Shown here: piece by piece, positions 55,681-63,903 of the stretch
Numbering within the stretch: the stretch's first letter is position 1
Layout of the letters: each line of letters begins with the position of its first letter
From: Ruegeria pomeroyi
GTDB taxonomy: Bacteria > Pseudomonadota > Alphaproteobacteria > Rhodobacterales > Rhodobacteraceae
Assembly: GCF_021405525.1 (NCBI RefSeq)
Contig: NZ_JAGQAG010000001.1
Coordinates: 2,232,001-2,296,000 of the forward strand
Length of the DNA stretch: 64,000 bases
Reading direction: 5' to 3'
The notes under the pieces: generated by a model
Databases searched by the model: none
The model's input: the letters and a program-made list of their open reading frames with translations, nothing else
Told to the model about the DNA's origin: nothing
Position numbers and translations under genes: made by a program

Positions 55681-57723
55681 ATGAGCAGCGATCCCCTCGT
55701 CGTATTCACCCCCTCGGGCAAGCGCGGGCACTTTCCCGTGGGCACTCCCATTCTGACCGCGGCGCGGCAGTTGGGAGTCGATCTCGATTCGGTCTGCGGC
55801 GGGCGTGGCATCTGCTCGAAATGCCAGATCACCCCGTCCTATGGTGAATTCCCCAAACATGGTGTCACCGTACGTGACGGCGCGCTTAGCGACTGGAACG
55901 CGGTCGAGCAGCGCTACAAGGACAAGCGCGGCTTGATCGACGGGCGCCGGCTGGGCTGTCAGGCGACGGTACAGGGCGATGTGGTGATCGACGTGCCGCC
56001 TGAAAGCCAGGTCCACCGCCAGGTGGTGCGCAAGCGGGCCGAGGCGCGCAAGATCACCATGAACCCCTCGACCCGGCTGTTCTATGTCGAGGTCGAAGAG
56101 CCCGACATGCACAAGCCCACCGGCGACATGGAACGCCTGATCGCGGCGCTCGCCGAACAATGGCAGCTGACCGGCGTACAGACCGACCTGCATATCCTGC
56201 ACCAGTTGCAGCCGGTGTTGCGCAAGGGTGGATGGAAGGTCACCGTGGCGGTGCATCTGGGCGATGCCAGCCACCCGCCCAAGATCATGCATATCTGGCC
56301 CGGTTATTACGATGGCACCGTCTATGGGCTGGCGGTCGATCTCGGCTCGACCACCATCGCCGCGCATCTGTGCGACCTGCACAGCGGCGAGGTGGTGGCC
56401 TCATCCGGCATCATGAACCCGCAGATCCGCTTTGGCGAGGATCTGATGAGCCGGGTCAGCTACTCGATGATGAACAAGGGCGGCGACCAGGAGATGACCC
56501 GCGCGGTGCGCGAAGGCATGAACGCCCTGTTTACCCAGATCGCAGCCGAGGCCGGGATCGACAAGGCGCTGATCGTGGATGCGGTGTTTGTCTGCAACCC
56601 GGTCATGCACCACCTGTTCCTGGGGATCGACCCGTTCGAGCTGGGTCAGGCGCCGTTTGCGCTGGCCACCTCGGATGCGCTGTCGCTGCGGGCCTGGGAA
56701 CTGGATCTGAACATCCACCCCGCCGCGCGCGTCTATATCCTGCCCTGTATCGCGGGCCATGTGGGCGCCGATGCCGCCGCCGTCGCCCTGTCCGAAGCGC
56801 CCGACAAATCCGAGGATCTGGTGTTGGTGGTCGATGTGGGCACCAATGCCGAGATCCTGCTGGGCAACAAGGACAAGGTGCTGGCCTGCTCCTCGCCCAC
56901 CGGCCCGGCCTTTGAAGGCGCACAGATCTCCAGCGGCCAGCGCGCCGCCCCCGGCGCCATCGAACGGGTCGAGATCGACCCGGTCACCAAGGAACCGCGT
57001 TTCCGCGTGATCGGTTCGGAGATCTGGTCCGATCAGGAAGGCTTCGCCGAAGCGATCGCAACCACCGGCATCACCGGCATCTGCGGCTCGGGCATCATCG
57101 AGGTGGTGGCCGAGATGCGCATGGCGGGCATTCTGGACGCCTCGGGCCTGATCGGCTCGGCCGAGCAGACCGGCAGCCCCCGTTGCATCCAGGACGGGCG
57201 CACCAATGCCTATCTGCTGTGGGATGGCTCCGCCGACGGCGGCCCGACCATCACCGTCACCAACCCCGATGTGCGCGCCATCCAGATGGCAAAGGCGGCG
57301 CTTTACTCCGGCGCCCGCCTGCTGATGGACAAGCTGGAGGTCGACAAGGTGGACCGGGTGGTGCTGGCCGGGGCGTTTGGCGCCCATATCTCGGCAAAAC
57401 ACGCGATGGTGCTGGGCATGATCCCCGATTGCCCGCTGGACAAGGTCACCAGCGCTGGCAACGCGGCGGGCACCGGCGCGCGGATCGCGCTGCTCAACAC
57501 CGACGCCCGGACCGAGATAGAGGCCACCGTGCGCGCCATCGAGAAGATCGAGACCGCGGTCGAACGCCGATTCCAGGAGCATTTCGTGAATGCCTCGGCA
57601 ATCCCGAACTCGGCCGAACCCTTCCCCGAACTGGCCAAGGTCCTGACCCTGCCCAAGGTCTCGTTCAACACCGGGGGTGGTGACGACGAGGGGTCTGGCC
57701 GCCGTCGCCGCCGCAGGGCATGA
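55681..57723 (+). CDS. Ferredoxin-ASKHA corrinoid protein activator (RACo/RamA-like, DUF4445)
   Basis: A 680-residue reductive activator. The start at 55681 is MSSDPLVVF. The N-terminal [2Fe-2S] domain has DSVCGGRGICSKC and a later RRLGCQA, the four cluster cysteines. A linker leads to a large ASKHA ATPase domain: AVDLGSTTIAAHLCDL (phosphate 1), VVDVGTNAEILLG, ICGSGIIEVVAEM and AGAFGAHISAKHAMVLGMIP. It ends in an Arg-rich tail (SGRRRRRRA). In methanogens and acetogens such proteins reduce Co(II) to Co(I) in corrinoid proteins. In aerobes they serve cobalamin-dependent demethylation. No corrinoid protein or methyltransferase partner is adjacent. Confidence 0.9.
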   Translation: MSSDPLVVFTPSGKRGHFPVGTPILTAARQLGVDLDSVCGGRGICSKCQITPSYGEFPKHGVTVRDGALSDWNAVEQRYKDKRGLIDGRRLGCQATVQGDVVIDVPPESQVHRQVVRKRAEARKITMNPSTRLFYVEVEEPDMHKPTGDMERLIAALAEQWQLTGVQTDLHILHQLQPVLRKGGWKVTVAVHLGDASHPPKIMHIWPGYYDGTVYGLAVDLGSTTIAAHLCDLHSGEVVASSGIMNPQIRFGEDLMSRVSYSMMNKGGDQEMTRAVREGMNALFTQIAAEAGIDKALIVDAVFVCNPVMHHLFLGIDPFELGQAPFALATSDALSLRAWELDLNIHPAARVYILPCIAGHVGADAAAVALSEAPDKSEDLVLVVDVGTNAEILLGNKDKVLACSSPTGPAFEGAQISSGQRAAPGAIERVEIDPVTKEPRFRVIGSEIWSDQEGFAEAIATTGITGICGSGIIEVVAEMRMAGILDASGLIGSAEQTGSPRCIQDGRTNAYLLWDGSADGGPTITVTNPDVRAIQMAKAALYSGARLLMDKLEVDKVDRVVLAGAFGAHISAKHAMVLGMIPDCPLDKVTSAGNAAGTGARIALLNTDARTEIEATVRAIEKIETAVERRFQEHFVNASAIPNSAEPFPELAKVLTLPKVSFNTGGGDDEGSGRRRRRRA

Positions 57724-57745
57724 TACTTTCCCAAAGGGAGGTATC

Positions 57746-58603
57746 ATGACAGAGACAAACCAGGAGCAGGCCGAGTATTGGGGCAAATCCGCCTCGGGCA
57801 TGAAATGGCTCACCTTCGAGGAGCAGATCGCGGCCTCCTTCGCGCCGGTCGTCGGACTTCTGCTTGATCGCGCGGAGTTGAAGCCGGGCCAGCGTGTACT
57901 GGATATCGGTTGCGGTCTGGGCGACGTCACCCTGGCGGCAGGTCGGACGGTCGGGCCGTGCGGCCATGTGTTGGGGGTCGATATCTCGGCGCCGTTCCTT
58001 GAGCGGGCCCGGGAGCGGGCCGAGGGTATGGAGAATGTGGGGTTTGCCCGCGCCGATGCCCAGACCGAGCCCTTTCCGCCGGCTGCGCGCGACGCGATGA
58101 TCTCGCGTTTCGGCATGATGTTCTTTTCCGACAATGTCGCCGCGTTCACCAATATCGCCGGTGCATTGAAACCCGGCGGGCGCATGACCTTTGCCGCCTG
58201 GGGTCCGCTGGCCGGAAACCCCTGGTTCTACCTTCCCCACCGCGCGGCCACCGACCGGCTGGGCCAGATGCCCAAGGCAGACCGCAACGCACCGGGACCT
58301 CTGGCCTTTCACGACATTGACCGCGTCACCGGCTTCATGGCCGAAGCCGGTCTTGCCGATATCGAGGCCCATGCGGTTGAAGTTAAGCTGACCCCGCCCG
58401 GCGGGTTGTCAGGGGCCTCGGCCCTCTGCACCCGATTGGGACCAGCCGCACGGGTGCTGGCACATTTCGACGGGTCCGAGGCGGACGAAGCCGCGATCCG
58501 CAACGCGGTCAGCACTGCGCTCGAACCTTACGTCGAAGACGGCCGGATCCTGATGCCGGCCACCATCAACCTGTTCCAGGCCCGGCGCGCCGGAACCGCT
58601 TGA
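57746..58603 (+). CDS. SAM-dependent methyltransferase (class I)
   Basis: A 285-residue methyltransferase. AAAGGGAGG precedes the ATG at 57746. VLDIGCGLGDVTLAAG is motif I, VLGVDISAPFLERAR the acidic loop, and DAMISRFGMMFFSDN plus LKPGGRMTFAAW the later motifs. It resembles UbiE/COQ5-like and small-molecule methyltransferases. It starts 22 bases after the ASKHA gene and may be cotranscribed, but it is not a cobalamin methyltransferase. Substrate unknown. Confidence 0.87.
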   Translation: MTETNQEQAEYWGKSASGMKWLTFEEQIAASFAPVVGLLLDRAELKPGQRVLDIGCGLGDVTLAAGRTVGPCGHVLGVDISAPFLERARERAEGMENVGFARADAQTEPFPPAARDAMISRFGMMFFSDNVAAFTNIAGALKPGGRMTFAAWGPLAGNPWFYLPHRAATDRLGQMPKADRNAPGPLAFHDIDRVTGFMAEAGLADIEAHAVEVKLTPPGGLSGASALCTRLGPAARVLAHFDGSEADEAAIRNAVSTALEPYVEDGRILMPATINLFQARRAGTA

Positions 58604-58640
58604 CGCGGCTCCGGCCATTGCGTATTCGAACCCGGTGAGC

Positions 58641-58714
58641 GCGGGTATGGTGTAGTGGTAGCGCGCCGGCTTCCCAAGCCTGAAGTGCGGGTTCGATTCC
58701 CGCTACCCGCTCCA
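58641..58714 (+). tRNA. tRNA-Gly (CCC)
   Basis: A 74-base cloverleaf with acceptor stem GCGGGTA/TACCCGC and anticodon loop TTCCCAA (anticodon CCC), a T loop TTCGATT and encoded CCA. The anticodon stem has one mismatched pair (CCGGC/GCCTG). Confidence 0.93.
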
Positions 58715-58957
58715 GTTCCAACGGCAAACTCTGTTAACAACTGCGCTCGACGCAGCTGCTTTGTCGGACGCAAGGGTCATGTCCATCTAAATCCACGTTG
58801 GTTTCGCGCTTCTTGGCGGGGTGTTGCCGCTTGCCCCTTTTGTCATCCGCGTAAAAGCGCCGGTCCCATCGATTTGCCAGTACATTCCGAAATTTCCCCC
58901 TAGCCCCCGACAATTCAGACCCCCATGTACAGCCCACTCAAATATTGGGAGACCGCA

Positions 58958-59620
58958 ATGAATCGCATTCTGATCCTCGTCGCCCTGGGCGCTATCGGTG
59001 CCGGGGCTTATGTTTTTTTCACACAGGGCGAACAACCGGCTGAAGTGCAGCAATCCAGCACTGTTACCCCTGCCGAGCCGGTCACCGAAGCGCCCGTGCA
59101 GTCGACAACCGAAGAGGTCGCAACCGCAGCCGATGAAGCGGTGGATCAGGCTGCAGCGGCCGTGACCGAAACACTGTCCCAGGTCGGTGAAGCCGCCAGC
59201 GAAGCTGTACAGGACGCAACCGATAGCGTCGCACAAGCGGTGGATCAGGCAAGAGAGGCTACCTCGGACGTTGCGACGCAAGCAACCGAGACAGCCAGCA
59301 GCGCGGCCGATACTGCCACCGAGGCGGCAAACAGCGCGGTTGATACGGCAACCGAAGTCGCAAACGATGCTGCCACCGCAGTTGGTGAACAGGTGGCCGC
59401 CGCGCAAACCGGTGCCGCCGAGCTTTACAAGAGCTGGCAAGACAACGGGCTGTTGACCGAGACAGGCTTCGACTATGACAAGATGGTCGAGAATGTAGAG
59501 ACCAGCGCGCTGAACGAGACGCTCAAGACCGGGGTGCTCAAGGTGCTGTCCGGGATCAAGGCCGCGCCCGAGACCATCTCGGTTCAGGCCCAGGCTCTGC
59601 GCGCGCTGATGGCGAACTGA
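58958..59620 (+). CDS. Alanine-rich helical envelope protein with repeats
   Basis: A 220-residue protein. The ATG at 58958 follows GGGA and opens a signal-anchor (RILILVALGAIGAGAYVFF). Residues about 40-150 form Ala/Thr/Val/Glu repeats of about 11 residues (AVDQAREATSDVA, AADTATEAANSAV, AVDTATEVANDAA) with amphipathic helical spacing, as in apolipoprotein-like or LEA-like proteins. The final 60 residues are a more globular, conserved-looking part (SWQDNGLLTETGFDYDKMVENV, SGIKAAPETI). No function is known. It follows tRNA-Gly after a 243-base gap in which I saw no other gene. Confidence 0.8.
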   Translation: MNRILILVALGAIGAGAYVFFTQGEQPAEVQQSSTVTPAEPVTEAPVQSTTEEVATAADEAVDQAAAAVTETLSQVGEAASEAVQDATDSVAQAVDQAREATSDVATQATETASSAADTATEAANSAVDTATEVANDAATAVGEQVAAAQTGAAELYKSWQDNGLLTETGFDYDKMVENVETSALNETLKTGVLKVLSGIKAAPETISVQAQALRALMAN

Positions 59621-59649
59621 GCCGATCACCCGGCCAGACCAGAACCTTG

Positions 59650-59676
59650 CGTGACGCAAGGGACCCTTGCGTCACG
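59650..59676. other. Perfect 12-bp inverted repeat with overlapping palindrome
   Basis: CGTGACGCAAGG-GAC-CCTTGCGTCACG. The left arm also belongs to a shorter palindrome TTGCGT-G-ACGCAA (59647-59659). There is no T run, so an operator or a weak terminator for the upstream gene are both possible. Confidence 0.5.
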
Positions 59677-59694
59677 TTCTACCATCCTCCCGGC

Positions 59695-59859
59695 TCAGGC
59701 GGCTGTCAGCCCACGGTTGGCGACAATCGACAGGCCCGCCGAGCCGGGGTTCACGATAGTCACAAAACCCAGATCGTCTCTGGCGCTCAGTGCCGCGACC
59801 GCTGGCTGAACCGCGTCGATCAGGAAGTTTTGAGCAAAGGCAAGGTCCGCGTCATCCAC
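59695..59859 (-). pseudogene. Possible gene remnant, C-terminal fragment
   Basis: A 54-codon frame from a GTG has coding-like third positions and protein-like text (LAFAQNFLIDAVQPAVAALS, LGFVTIVNPGSAGLSIVANR). It lacks a ribosome site and an N-terminal domain. It may be the tail of a decayed gene or chance. No family recognised. Confidence 0.2.
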
Positions 59860-59934
59860 CGCGCGTCTCGCCACGCCCCAAAATCTTAAACCGAACCGAC
59901 ACGACCGTGTGGATACCAAAATCACACAGTTGCC

Positions 59935-59965
59935 GGGGCGGGAAATAGAACCGCGCCCCTTTTTT
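59935..59965 (+). terminator. Orphan intrinsic terminator
   Basis: GGGGCG (59935-59940) pairs with CGCCCC (59954-59959), followed by six T. No plus-strand gene ends nearby: the closest ends 315 bases upstream. The terminator therefore serves a long 3' end or an unannotated RNA. Confidence 0.65.
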
Positions 59966-60086
59966 CATGCGTTCTCTCCCGTAATAACCACGATGACGTT
60001 GAAAAAAACGCTTGCAGGGCAACCTGCCTGCGCCCTGCCCCGCATTCGTTCCTTTGCCGCCACGTCATGCAAGTGTCGGATTGATC

Positions 60087-60125
60087 CATACCCGCGCGTA
60101 TGTATCCTTCATACCCAAGAGTATG
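60087..60125. promoter_or_regulatory. Twin TetR-type operator
   Basis: Two CATAC-N6-GTATG palindromes at 60087-60102 and 60110-60125, 23 bases apart centre to centre. Both read CATACCC on the left arm. They lie 35-73 bases before the regulator's GTG start, as expected for autorepression and for control of the downstream operon. Confidence 0.75.
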
Positions 60126-60159
60126 TTTCCCGCCGCAGACAGCCAAAGGCCAAAGCCCC

Positions 60160-60801
60160 GTGAGCGATACCACCACCAACAGCCCCAGCCGCAGCGAGCG
60201 CTACGAGGAGTTGCTTGACGCCGCCGCCGAATGTTTCCAGAGCCGTGGTTTTGACGCCACCTCGATCGATACGGTGGCGCGGCATCTGGGTGCGACCAAG
60301 GGGCGGGTCTATCACTATTTCCCGTCCAAGATGGACCTGTTCAACGCGGTGCGCGACCGGGGCATGGATATCGTGTTCCAGGCCACCGACCCCGGCTATC
60401 AGGCCGATCTGCCGGTGCTCGACCGGCTCGAGGCGATGGCGCGCGGCCATGTGCGCGCGATGCTGTTTCACCATTCCTTCATGCTGGTGCTCAAGGACGG
60501 GCTGCTGATGCGCCGCTATACCACCACGACCGAGTTCCAGAAGGAATCGCTGTCCCAGCATATCGCGCGCCGCGATGCCTATGAGGCGCGGTTCCGCGAA
60601 TTGCTGGCCAAGGGTCTGGCCGAGGGCAGCCTGCGCGCCGGCCCCGACCCGGCGATCACAGTACAGACCTTCATGAGCGCGCTGAACGGGCCGGTCGCCT
60701 GGTTCCGCCCCCGCCCCGGCGATACGCCACAGAAATACGAAGCCATCGTCGAAGAGATCGTGCGCTTCGCCATGCAGGGCCTGCGGGCCTATCCCTCCTG
60801 A
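60160..60801 (+). CDS. TetR/AcrR family transcriptional regulator
   Basis: A 213-residue repressor. The GTG at 60160 is chosen because the frame's only upstream ATG (60100) would lie within the twin operator. The N-terminal helix-turn-helix is clear: ERYEELLDAAAECFQSRGFDATSIDTVARHLGATKGRVYHYFPSK. The C-terminal ligand domain is unassigned but has a TetR_C-like layout. It leads a same-strand run with an oxidoreductase and a branched-chain type ABC transporter, so it probably controls their uptake and first-step metabolism. Confidence 0.9.
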   Translation: MSDTTTNSPSRSERYEELLDAAAECFQSRGFDATSIDTVARHLGATKGRVYHYFPSKMDLFNAVRDRGMDIVFQATDPGYQADLPVLDRLEAMARGHVRAMLFHHSFMLVLKDGLLMRRYTTTTEFQKESLSQHIARRDAYEARFRELLAKGLAEGSLRAGPDPAITVQTFMSALNGPVAWFRPRPGDTPQKYEAIVEEIVRFAMQGLRAYPS

Positions 60802-60819
60802 CCCCGATCGAGGACGACA

Positions 60820-61848
60820 ATGACAGATATCCCCACCACCATGTTCGCCGTTTTGCAGACCGGCGACGGGTATTCCGGCAAGGCCACCGGCCCGGCCATC
60901 GCGGACGCCGCCGACTGGCTGGAGCCGGGCGAGATCGCGGTGCCCCAACCCGGCCCCGGCGAGGCGCTGATCCGGCTGCGCATGGCCTCGGTCAATCCCT
61001 CGGACCTGCATTTCATCAAGGGCGAATACGGCCAGCCGCGCGTCAAGGGCGCGCCGGCGGGCTTTGAAGGTTGCGGCGACGTGGTCGCGGCGGGCAAGGG
61101 CGCCGAGGGTCTGGTGGGCCAGCGCGTCGCCTTTGTCGCCGCCAGCTCGGGTGCCTGGGCCGAATATGTGCTGACCAAGGCGCAGATGTGTATTCCACTG
61201 CGCCCCGATATCAGTGACGAGGACGGATCGGCGCAGATCGTCAACCCGCTGACGGCGATGGCCATGGTCGATATCGCGCGCTCCGAGGGCGAGGCGTTCG
61301 TGGTCTCGGCGGCCACCAGCCAGCTGGGCAAGCTGATGGTGTCGCTGGGGCGCGATCTGGGTCTGAAACCCATCGCACTGGTGCGCCGGGCCGAGGCGGT
61401 GGAGCCGCTCAAGGCATTGGGCGCGGTCGAGGTTCTGGTGACGTCCGATCCCGAACTGGTTCAGAAATTCACCGCCATCAGCCGCGCACTGAAACCGCGC
61501 GTGTTCCTGGACGCGGTGTCGGACCAGACCTCGGAACGCATCTTTACCGCCATGCCGAATGGCGCGCGCTGGGTGTCTTATGGCAAGCTCGATGCCGAAT
61601 TGCCGGTACTGACCCAGATGGGCCAGCTGATCTTCATGAACAAGCGAATCGAGGGGTTCTGGCTCACCCAGTGGATGATGACCACCCCGCCCGCCGATCA
61701 GGCGCGCGTGGCGGCCGAGGTGCAGGCGCGTTTTGCCGACGGGCGCTGGAAAACCGATGTGTCGGGACACCTTCCGCTTCGTGACGTTGTGTCAGGATTG
61801 GCCAACGCTCTGAAAAAGACTGACGGAAAGGTGATGATCACGCCATAG
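60820..61848 (+). CDS. MDR superfamily oxidoreductase (quinone/enoyl reductase-like)
   Basis: A 342-residue medium-chain reductase. It has an N-terminal GroES-like fold (GEALIRLRMASVNPSDLHFIKGEYG, APAGFEGCGDVVAAG) and a C-terminal Rossmann part (AATSQLGKLMVSLGRDLG). The catalytic-zinc cysteine and structural-zinc Cys cluster of alcohol dehydrogenases are missing, so it is of the zinc-free quinone oxidoreductase or enoyl reductase type with NADPH. It follows the TetR gene by 18 bases and precedes livH by 77 bases. Confidence 0.87.
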   Translation: MTDIPTTMFAVLQTGDGYSGKATGPAIADAADWLEPGEIAVPQPGPGEALIRLRMASVNPSDLHFIKGEYGQPRVKGAPAGFEGCGDVVAAGKGAEGLVGQRVAFVAASSGAWAEYVLTKAQMCIPLRPDISDEDGSAQIVNPLTAMAMVDIARSEGEAFVVSAATSQLGKLMVSLGRDLGLKPIALVRRAEAVEPLKALGAVEVLVTSDPELVQKFTAISRALKPRVFLDAVSDQTSERIFTAMPNGARWVSYGKLDAELPVLTQMGQLIFMNKRIEGFWLTQWMMTTPPADQARVAAEVQARFADGRWKTDVSGHLPLRDVVSGLANALKKTDGKVMITP

Positions 61849-61925
61849 TGAGAGCCAAGCCCCGGTCCGATACTCGGTCCGGAGCACAGGAAAGGACGCC
61901 GGAAAACCGGCGCAGGGAGGAAAAT

Positions 61926-62801
61926 TTGGACAACGTACAGCTGCTGATCAGCGGGCTGGCGAATGGCTGCGTCTACGGCCTGATCGCGCTTGGCTTCGTT
62001 CTGATCTACAAGGCGACCGAGGCGGTGAATTTCGCGCAGGGCGATTTCATGATGCTGGGCGCCTTTGTCACCATCGGGCTGACCAATGCAGAGTATATGG
62101 GCCTGCCGTTCTGGATGGCTGTGCCGATCTCGCTGGGGATCATGGCGGGGCTGGGCTATCTGCTCGACCGGCTGGTGATCCGGCGGATGTTCGGCGAAAG
62201 CCAGACGGCGGTGGTGATCCTGACCATCGCGCTGGGTTTCGTCATCCGTTTCGTCGCCGGTCTGATCTGGGGCCACGAGCCGCAGACGCTGCAAAACCCT
62301 CTGGCGGGCAAGGAGCTGTCATTTGGCGGGCTGGTCCTGGGGCTGGAGGATGTGGCGGTGATCATCGTCACCCTGGCGCTGACCGGGTCGCTCTACCTGT
62401 TCTTCAGCCGTACCAAGCTGGGCCTGGCGATGCAGGGCGCGTCGCAGAACCAGCTGGCCGCCTATTACATGGGCATCCCGGTCAAGCGGGTGCAGGGCTT
62501 TATCTGGGCGCTGGCCGGTGCTGTGGCCGCGGTGGCGGGCATCCTCTTTGCCGCCAAGGGTTCGGTCGATCCCTCGACCGGCCTGTTGGGCATCAAGGCC
62601 TTTGCCGCCGCCGTGATCGGCGGGTTCGGCAGCCTGCCCGGCGCGCTTGCGGGCGGGTTGATCGTCGGTGTCATCGAACCCTTTGCCAGCCGCTATATCG
62701 CCGCCGGTTACAGCCAGATCGCGCCTTATGCGCTGCTTGTGGCGGTGCTGGTCTTCCGTCCCCACGGCCTGTTCAGCCAGGTCCGCGTGAAGAAGGTCTG
62801 A
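61926..62801 (+). CDS. Branched-chain amino acid type ABC permease LivH (second locus)
   Basis: A 291-residue permease. The TTG at 61926 is preferred as the start: GGGAGG lies five bases before it and no ATG fits. LISGLANGCVYGLIALGFVLIYKATEAVNFAQGD and FAAAVIGGFGSLPGALAGG are LivH motifs. About eight membrane segments are visible. Its partner permease starts four bases downstream. Context (TetR, MDR reductase) suggests uptake of an organic acid or aromatic rather than leucine, but that is inference. Confidence 0.9.
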   Translation: MDNVQLLISGLANGCVYGLIALGFVLIYKATEAVNFAQGDFMMLGAFVTIGLTNAEYMGLPFWMAVPISLGIMAGLGYLLDRLVIRRMFGESQTAVVILTIALGFVIRFVAGLIWGHEPQTLQNPLAGKELSFGGLVLGLEDVAVIIVTLALTGSLYLFFSRTKLGLAMQGASQNQLAAYYMGIPVKRVQGFIWALAGAVAAVAGILFAAKGSVDPSTGLLGIKAFAAAVIGGFGSLPGALAGGLIVGVIEPFASRYIAAGYSQIAPYALLVAVLVFRPHGLFSQVRVKKV

Positions 62802-62805
62802 GATC

Positions 62806-63903
62806 ATGCGCATCGTTTTCAAAACCGACTACATGCAGGATATCCGCCCCTGGAAGGACGGATACCAGCTGAGCCTCTACATGATCCTGCTGGCCATCGT
62901 GATCGCCGCACCCTGGCTGCTGGACACGTTCTATCTGGGCGAGCTGACCAACGTGCTGATCTGGGCCATCGCGGGCATGGGGCTGATGGTGCTGACCGGC
63001 CATACCGGTCAGGCCAGTCTTGGTCACGCGGCCTTCCTGGCCTTTGGCTGTTATGCCAATGTCATCCTGCTCGAGGCGGGCGTACCCTTCCTGATCGCCT
63101 TTCCGCTGGCCGGAGTGATCACCGGGCTGATCGGCGCCACGGTGGCGATCCCTGCCTTGCGGCTGCACGGTATCTATCTGGCCATTTTCACGCTGGCCCT
63201 GTCGATCCTTGTCGACGACATCATCGTGCTGACCGAACCCTGGACCGGTGGCGTCAGCGGCAAATACATCGCCGGGATCGACCTCTTTGGCCTGACCATC
63301 GACCGCTGGGGCACGCCGATGCTGTTCTATTGGCTGGTGCTGGCAGTCACCGTGATCGTGACGCTGGGCTATATCAACCTGCTCCGCTCGCCGCTGGGGC
63401 GCAGCTTCATCGCGGTGCGTGACAGCGAAGTGTCGGCCCAGGCGATGGGTGTCGATATCGCGCGGACCAAGACCATCTCGTTTGGCCTCTCGTGCATGGT
63501 CACCGGCTGGGCGGGCGCCTTCATGGGCCTGTTCGCCGGCGCCTTCAACAACGAGACCTTCAGCGTCGTGATCTCGATCGAGCTGTTGATGATGATCGTG
63601 ATCGGCGGGCTGGGCTCGATCCACGGCGCCTTTTTCGGCGCCATCGTGATCGGGTTCCTGCCGCAGTTCCTGTCGATCGCCAAGGAATACGTGGGCGCCG
63701 TCTTTGGCGGCAGCACCGTGGCCATTCCGGGGCTGGAATTCGGGATCTTCGGCATGATCCTGATCGCCTTCATCCTGCTCGAACCGATGGGCATCTATGG
63801 CCGCTGGCTCAAGATCCGCACCTTCTTCGAGCTGTTCCCATTCTACCGCAAGGACATGTTCAAGCGGCAGAAATCCTATCTGAAGACGGAGCGCCTGAGA
63901 TGA
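62806..63903 (+). CDS. Branched-chain amino acid type ABC permease LivM (second locus)
   Basis: A 365-residue permease. The hallmark VLTGHTGQASLGHAAFLAFG helix, LRLHGIYLAIFTLALSILVD, the AVRDSEVSAQAMGVDIAR coupling loop and IVIGGLGSIHGAFFGAIVIG are present. The N-terminal FKTDYMQDIRPWKDGYQ extension lies on the cytosolic side, and the C-terminus ends in a basic tail. The stop overlaps the next ATP-binding gene's start (ATGA). Confidence 0.92.
   Translation: MRIVFKTDYMQDIRPWKDGYQLSLYMILLAIVIAAPWLLDTFYLGELTNVLIWAIAGMGLMVLTGHTGQASLGHAAFLAFGCYANVILLEAGVPFLIAFPLAGVITGLIGATVAIPALRLHGIYLAIFTLALSILVDDIIVLTEPWTGGVSGKYIAGIDLFGLTIDRWGTPMLFYWLVLAVTVIVTLGYINLLRSPLGRSFIAVRDSEVSAQAMGVDIARTKTISFGLSCMVTGWAGAFMGLFAGAFNNETFSVVISIELLMMIVIGGLGSIHGAFFGAIVIGFLPQFLSIAKEYVGAVFGGSTVAIPGLEFGIFGMILIAFILLEPMGIYGRWLKIRTFFELFPFYRKDMFKRQKSYLKTERLR

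Noticed and set aside
60100-60159. ATG at 60100 as start of the TetR gene
   Set aside because: It would place the start codon inside the twin operator and add 20 unconserved residues. The GTG at 60160 fits the family.
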